DNA from: Pseudorhodoplanes sinuspersici
Lineage (GTDB): Bacteria > Pseudomonadota > Alphaproteobacteria > Rhizobiales > Xanthobacteraceae
Direction: 5' to 3'
Assembly (NCBI RefSeq): GCF_002119765.1
Contig: NZ_CP021112.1
Span: 186,001-250,000, forward strand
Length of the DNA: 64,000 nucleotides
The position numbers were made by a program, and so were the translations under genes. The notes under the pieces are model-generated. The model was given only the letters and a program-made list of their open reading frames with translations. It was not told the origin of the DNA and did no database searches. Positions 60,108-64,000 of the stretch are shown in pieces (within the stretch, counting starts at the first letter, position 1; every line of letters starts with the position of its first letter).

Positions 60108-61465
60108 TCCGCAATTGTCTTTCGCACGCGGTCCATCACGCCTTTCGGCAGCAATGCGAATTCCGATCGCGAGTTGGCAGCACCGTCGCCGGGTCGGGTG
60201 GCGGCGACCATGCCGATCTTGGTCACCAGCAAATCCTCGTGCACCGGGTCGCAGCGATCGGCTTTCACGCCGGGCAGGACGATCAGGTCTTCATGGCCAC
60301 GGAAGCGTGCGGCCAGCGACCATTCGACGGCGGTCGGATCTTCCGGATCGATGTCGTCATCGACCACAATCACGTTCTTGAACAGGTTGACCTGACCCAT
60401 CGCCAGCAGGATCGCGCGCTTGCCTTCGCCCGGCCGCGGCCGGTGCATGCTGATGATGGCGTGCAGGCGGCCCATGCCGCCATCGGTGACGAGCACGCGG
60501 CGGACGGAAGGGATGATGCGCTGCAGAGCATCGCAGGCGACGGCCTCGATCGCGACCGCCCCGAGCAGGCAATGCTCCGGCGTAAATGCCGGTAATATCG
60601 ACTGAAAAACCGGATTTCGGCGATGCGTGACGCAGCCGATCTCGCCGCCGGTGCCCGGACCGTAATCTACGTAGAAACCGTGAAACTCGGACACCAAGCC
60701 CTCCGGAACACGGTCCTCGGCGCGCAGCTCGCCTTCGAGGATGATCTCCGCATCGGCCGGCACCTCCAGATCGACGGTGCGGCATTTGACGAGCCGCAGC
60801 GGCTCACCGAGCAGACCACCGGCCACGTCATATTCGTCGTCACCCAGCCCCAGATACATCTGCGAACCGAGCAGCACCTGCGCGCAATTGCCGATCGCCA
60901 CCGCGATCGGCAAGGCCCGGCCCATCGCGGCGGCCTTGTCGGCCAGGATGTTGAGATGATGGTTCTTGGCAATCCCGGCCATGATCCGTCCGCCGCCGTC
61001 GAGCCGCAGGCGGGCGATCGAGACGTTGCGGCGCCCGGTCTCCGGATCCTTGGCGACGATCACGCCGGCTGTGATGTAAGGGCCGCTCTCGCGCTCGAAC
61101 CAGGTCGGCGCCGGCAGCAAGGACGGCAGATCGAGCGGGCCGTCATGCACCACCTCCTGCACGGGGGCCGGCCCCTCCTGCATCACCGGCGCGATCGGCC
61201 GCCGCAGTGCCTGCAGGATGAAGCGGTGCAGATCGGCACGCGGCGCGCCTAGCGCCGTTGCGAGCCGCTCACGCGAATTGAACACATTGCCCACGACCGG
61301 AATGCTGTGGCCCTCCACGGCCTCGAACAGTTGCGCGTCGCCCTTCATGCGCTCCATCAGCACGGCGGCGATTTCAAAGCGGGGATCGACGCTGCGGCGG
61401 ACGCGATGCAGTTGGCCGTCCGCCTCCAGCGTGGTGAGAAAATGACGAAGCGCCTGCGATGCCAT
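60101..61465 (-). CDS. UbiD-family prenylated-FMN-dependent decarboxylase
   Basis: 454 residues. UbiD marks are VVGNVFNSRERLATALG near residue 57, NVSIARLRLDGGGRIMAGIA near 146 (prenyl-FMN and metal region with the catalytic Arg), EGLVSEFHGFYVDYGPGTGG near 260 (catalytic Glu pair context) and VVDDDIDPEDPTAVEWSLAA near 375. Such enzymes reversibly decarboxylate aromatic, heteroaromatic or unsaturated acids. No UbiX flavin prenyltransferase gene is in the window. It follows the urocanase-like gene by 14 bases, so it is in that operon. Confidence 0.9.
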   Translation of the reverse strand: MASQALRHFLTTLEADGQLHRVRRSVDPRFEIAAVLMERMKGDAQLFEAVEGHSIPVVGNVFNSRERLATALGAPRADLHRFILQALRRPIAPVMQEGPAPVQEVVHDGPLDLPSLLPAPTWFERESGPYITAGVIVAKDPETGRRNVSIARLRLDGGGRIMAGIAKNHHLNILADKAAAMGRALPIAVAIGNCAQVLLGSQMYLGLGDDEYDVAGGLLGEPLRLVKCRTVDLEVPADAEIILEGELRAEDRVPEGLVSEFHGFYVDYGPGTGGEIGCVTHRRNPVFQSILPAFTPEHCLLGAVAIEAVACDALQRIIPSVRRVLVTDGGMGRLHAIISMHRPRPGEGKRAILLAMGQVNLFKNVIVVDDDIDPEDPTAVEWSLAARFRGHEDLIVLPGVKADRCDPVHEDLLVTKIGMVAATRPGDGAANSRSEFALLPKGVMDRVRKTIADY

Positions 61466-61479
61466 CGTTCGTGATCCGC

Positions 61480-63129
61480 TCAGGCGGGAGTCAGGCGGAA
61501 GTGCCGCACCTGCTTCGCCGCCGCTTCGTCATAGGCTTCGTCGTAGCCGGCGTCAGCGTAGCGCATGATCCCAAGCGACGTATCGTTGTCGAGCGAGAGC
61601 TTCAGGCGCTCCTCCGCCGCGCGGCTGCCATCGGCGATGAGGGTGACACCGGCGCTGGTCATATAACCTGAATATCCGCCGCCGCCGGAATGGATCGCTA
61701 CCAAGTCGGCCTTGGACGCGCAATGTGCCATGGCGTTGATCAGCGGCCAGTCGGCGATGGCGTCAGAGCCGTCCTTCATATTCTCCGTCATGATGTTGGG
61801 GTGAGCCATCGCGCCAGCATCGAGATGATCGCGCGTAAATGCCACCGGCCCGTCGAGCACGCCTTCGCGCACCATGGTGTTGACCGCCAGTGCAAGCGCG
61901 GTGCGATCGCCATGACCAAGCCAGGCAATGCGCGCCGGCAATCCCTCGAACGGGACATACTGACTGGCCAGTTTGATCCAGTTGGTGACGATCTTGTTGT
62001 CGGCAAATCGCTTCAGCGCGAACTCGTCGATCTTCTTGATATCGGAGGTGGAATTGGACAACGCGATCCAGCGGAACGGGCCGATGGCGCGCGCGAAAAG
62101 CGGCCGCAGAAACGCCTCGGTGAAAATCGGGATATCGAAAGCGTCGGCGACGCCACCATGCTTGGCCTGGGTGCGGATCAGGTTGCCATTGTCGAACACC
62201 ACCGATCCGGCCTTCTGAAAGCCGAGCATCGCCGTGACATGCTTGGCGATCGAGCGTGTCGATTCGCTCATCAGCCGCTTCGGATCGGTCTTGCGCAGCG
62301 ACCGCGCCTCATCCAGCGTCATCGTGTCCGGCACATAGCCATAGACCAGATCATGCGCCGAGGTCTGGTCGGTGACGATATCGGGCACGATGCCTCGGGC
62401 GAGAATATCAGGATAGATCGTCGCCGCATTTCCGAGCAGGCCGACCGAAATCGGCTTTTTCTCGGCGCGCGCCTTGTCGATCATCGCCAATGCCTCATCG
62501 AGCGAGTTCGCCCGCTCATCAAGGTAGCCAATCTCCAGCCGCCGGGCGATCCGCGCCTCGTCGACGTCGATGCACAGGATCGCCGCCTCGGCCATGCGGC
62601 CGGCCAGCGGCTGCGCGCCGCCCATGCCGCCAAGTCCGGCGGTGAGGATGAAGCGGCCTTTCAGGTCGCCATGGAAATGGCGTTCCGCAATCCGCATGAA
62701 GATTTCATAGGTGCCCTGAATGACGCCTTGCGAACCGATATATTGCCAGTCGCCCGCGGTCAGTCCGCCCCAGCAGATCAGCCCCTTCTTTTCCCAGTCG
62801 TAGAAATTCTCCGCCTTGGCCCATTGGCCGATCATGTTGCAATTGGCCATGATGACGATCGGCGCATCGGCATGGGTGCGGATCAGCCCGATCGGCTTGC
62901 CCGATTGCACGATCAGGGTGTCTTCCTCATCCATGGTCCGCAGCGTTTCAACGATCTTGTCATGCGAGGGCCAGTCGCGGGCGGCCCGACCGAGCGCCGC
63001 ATAGACGACGAGATTATCGGGGTCTTCGCCGACCGCGAGCACATTCTCGAGCAGGCGCAGCAGGCCTTCCTGACGCCAGCCTTTACAGCGCAGATTACTG
63101 CCGGTCGTGACTGCGAATTCGCGCTTCAT
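61480..63129 (-). CDS. Urocanase-family hydratase, divergent paralogue (likely S-methyl-thiourocanate or related hydratase)
   Basis: 549 residues covering the whole urocanase fold. Conserved blocks are LIVQSGKPIGLIRTH near residue 73, WQYIGSQGVIQGTYEIFMRI near 127, ILTAGLGGMGGAQPLAGRMA near 160, DHLDAGAMAHPN near 440 and MRYADAGYDEAYDE near 523. It departs from HutU at expected active-site points: HutU-type LHHGGGVGMGFSQHSG reads IHSGGGGYSGYMTSAG, the ARICW cysteine is Ala (ARIAW), and RHADAGY is RYADAGY. No other hut genes flank it; a DUF917 gene lies 11 bases upstream. A sulfur-substituted urocanate is the favoured substrate, by context. Confidence 0.82.
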   Translation of the reverse strand: MKREFAVTTGSNLRCKGWRQEGLLRLLENVLAVGEDPDNLVVYAALGRAARDWPSHDKIVETLRTMDEEDTLIVQSGKPIGLIRTHADAPIVIMANCNMIGQWAKAENFYDWEKKGLICWGGLTAGDWQYIGSQGVIQGTYEIFMRIAERHFHGDLKGRFILTAGLGGMGGAQPLAGRMAEAAILCIDVDEARIARRLEIGYLDERANSLDEALAMIDKARAEKKPISVGLLGNAATIYPDILARGIVPDIVTDQTSAHDLVYGYVPDTMTLDEARSLRKTDPKRLMSESTRSIAKHVTAMLGFQKAGSVVFDNGNLIRTQAKHGGVADAFDIPIFTEAFLRPLFARAIGPFRWIALSNSTSDIKKIDEFALKRFADNKIVTNWIKLASQYVPFEGLPARIAWLGHGDRTALALAVNTMVREGVLDGPVAFTRDHLDAGAMAHPNIMTENMKDGSDAIADWPLINAMAHCASKADLVAIHSGGGGYSGYMTSAGVTLIADGSRAAEERLKLSLDNDTSLGIMRYADAGYDEAYDEAAAKQVRHFRLTPA

Positions 63130-63140
63130 TGTCTGTTTCC

Positions 63141-64000
63141 TTACCGCTTGGCCGCCAGCGCATAATCGGCGATGGAAATGCCGAGCGCCTTTTCGCAGAT
63201 CGGATAGACACTCGGATCGGTCACGCTCGACGACAGCGGAATGTGCTCTCTGGCGACGCGCAGGATCACAAGCTCCTGGCCTTCGTGGATTTCGCCGACG
63301 CTCATCGGCACGCCATCCGGGCTGAATGTGGTGATGACGTCGGGATAGGTCGCAAGACGTTTGCCGCCGGCATCATCCACCGCCATATATTCGTTCATCA
63401 CATGCAAGGTGAAGGACGCAGCGCCCGTGCCGACCGTCAGCGTACCGACATCGAAGGCTTCGCGGGTATAGGTCACGGCCTTTTTCGTCACCTTGCCGCT
63501 GCCGATCACCGCGCCATTGGTCTGCCGGCAGACGGCATCGATGATCGCCGTGCCGCCCCTGGATTCGGCGCCGATGATCGCAGCGCCCAGATCGAGCGCC
63601 ATGGTGATTCCGCCAAGCGCGGCATGGTCGCGCACATAGGATGCCGGCACCGGATTGCGGCAGGAAGCGATGAAGCCGCCGGACATATCGGCAGCGGTGC
63701 GCAGGATCGGCGAGACCTTGCCGGTCGCACCGCGCACGATCAGTTCGATATAGGCGTTGTTGGCGCGGTTACCGCCGACCGCCGACTGGATCATCGGCTC
63801 CGGCGAATTGGCAAGGCCGATCGAACCCATATCGCCGGTCGGATGCGCGCGCAGATCGCCGACAGCATCCACAACCTTGCAGCCGAGCATGGCCGACGGC
63901 AGCCAGGCATTCAGCGTCGATGATTTACCGTTCTGTCCGATGATCAGGCCGGCGATCGGCGCGCCCAGTTCGTCTTCCACCAGCCGCACGGCATTGACGT
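63141..64000 (-). CDS. DUF917/S-methyl-thiohydantoin desulfurase-family protein (5' cut by window edge)
   Basis: About 286 residues are visible and the frame is open to the right edge, so the N-terminal part (the family is usually about 360 residues) is missing. Visible blocks are LGCKVVDAVGDLRAHPTGDM, AHPTGDMGSIGLANSPEPMI, then ADMSGGFIASCRNPVPASYV, and GTAIIDAVCRQTNGAVIGSG; the tail PDVITTFSPDGVPMSVGEIH matches the family's C-terminal beta region. Characterised members desulfurise S-methyl thiohydantoin made from S-methyl-thiourocanate. Immediate linkage to a urocanase paralogue supports that activity or a close variant. Confidence 0.8.
   Translation of the reverse strand, partial: VNAVRLVEDELGAPIAGLIIGQNGKSSTLNAWLPSAMLGCKVVDAVGDLRAHPTGDMGSIGLANSPEPMIQSAVGGNRANNAYIELIVRGATGKVSPILRTAADMSGGFIASCRNPVPASYVRDHAALGGITMALDLGAAIIGAESRGGTAIIDAVCRQTNGAVIGSGKVTKKAVTYTREAFDVGTLTVGTGAASFTLHVMNEYMAVDDAGGKRLATYPDVITTFSPDGVPMSVGEIHEGQELVILRVAREHIPLSSSVTDPSVYPICEKALGISIADYALAAKR

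Noticed and set aside
61690-63165. A 491-residue plus-strand open frame antisense to the urocanase-like gene
   Set aside because: Low-complexity His/Arg/Asp-rich translation typical of a shadow of a GC-rich gene; the urocanase frame has strong family motifs.
61480-64000. An ordinary histidine utilisation (hut) operon
   Set aside because: hutH, hutI, hutG and HutC-type regulator are absent in the visible part, the urocanase active-site blocks differ, and DUF917 is not a hut gene.
1-64000. CRISPR arrays, transposases, integrases or replication origins
   Set aside because: No regularly spaced repeats and no matching protein motifs were found; the island-like segment lacks any recombinase gene.

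Overview
The window is GC-rich, densely coded DNA (roughly 60% GC by eye) from what looks like an alphaproteobacterium of the Hyphomicrobiales, possibly near Bradyrhizobium or Xanthobacteraceae. This placement is inferred from gene content: a cytochrome bo oxidase operon, two complete branched-chain-type ABC importers, orphan Bug/TctC binding proteins, a TRAP importer and many aromatic or heterocycle catabolic genes. No rRNA, complete tRNA, CRISPR array, transposase or integrase was seen.

Layout. 1-1561: the end of a cyo operon (cyoB partial, cyoC, cyoD). 1599-5856 (minus): GMC oxidoreductase, SDR and GH15 glycoside hydrolase. 6196-18068: a divergent catabolic locus. On minus are a Rieske oxygenase, a glutamine synthetase-like ligase, a LivK-type binding protein, a YtcJ-type amidohydrolase and LivHMGF-type components. 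On plus are a ferredoxin reductase, an IclR regulator and a CHMI-like tautomerase. 18239-19096: a hypothetical protein. 19237-27009: a segment bordered on both sides by related repeats with tRNA 3'-end-like sequence. It carries an RpiR regulator, a HAD phosphatase, a Ugp-like ABC importer and a GpdQ-like phosphodiesterase, so it reads as a self-contained glycerophosphodiester-type scavenging module.

27515-38480: an aryl-CoA pathway locus with an EntE-like aryl-AMP ligase, a salicylyl/anthraniloyl-CoA-type flavin hydroxylase, a hotdog thioesterase, a second LivKHMGF-type importer, a TetR regulator, a VOC protein, a small orphan protein and an alpha/beta hydrolase. Short near-palindromes recur in front of its transcription units. 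38870-49912: an IclR-headed locus with Bug proteins, a beta-hydroxyacid dehydrogenase, an SDR, MmgE/PrpD, a NicX/M29-like protein, an ornithine cyclodeaminase-like protein, an alpha/beta hydrolase and a cyclase-family hydrolase. A TTCCG-N5-CGGAA palindrome occurs three times in it, suggesting one IclR regulon.

49966-51366 is a decay zone with a frameshifted AraC-type gene and a stop-interrupted TPP-enzyme fragment around an intact cupin gene. 51527-54943: TetR, a polysaccharide deacetylase-family protein, GST and Bug, with a long palindrome in the divergent promoter. 55302-64000: a TRAP importer, a 613-residue regulator made of two complete LysR proteins in tandem, and on the minus strand a UbiD-family decarboxylase, a divergent urocanase paralogue and a DUF917/S-methyl-thiohydantoin desulfurase-family gene cut by the window edge. 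The urocanase paralogue plus DUF917 pair points to catabolism of a sulfur-substituted imidazole rather than ordinary histidine. This right-hand locus, the tandem regulator and the glutamine synthetase/Rieske locus are the most promising places for undescribed biology.
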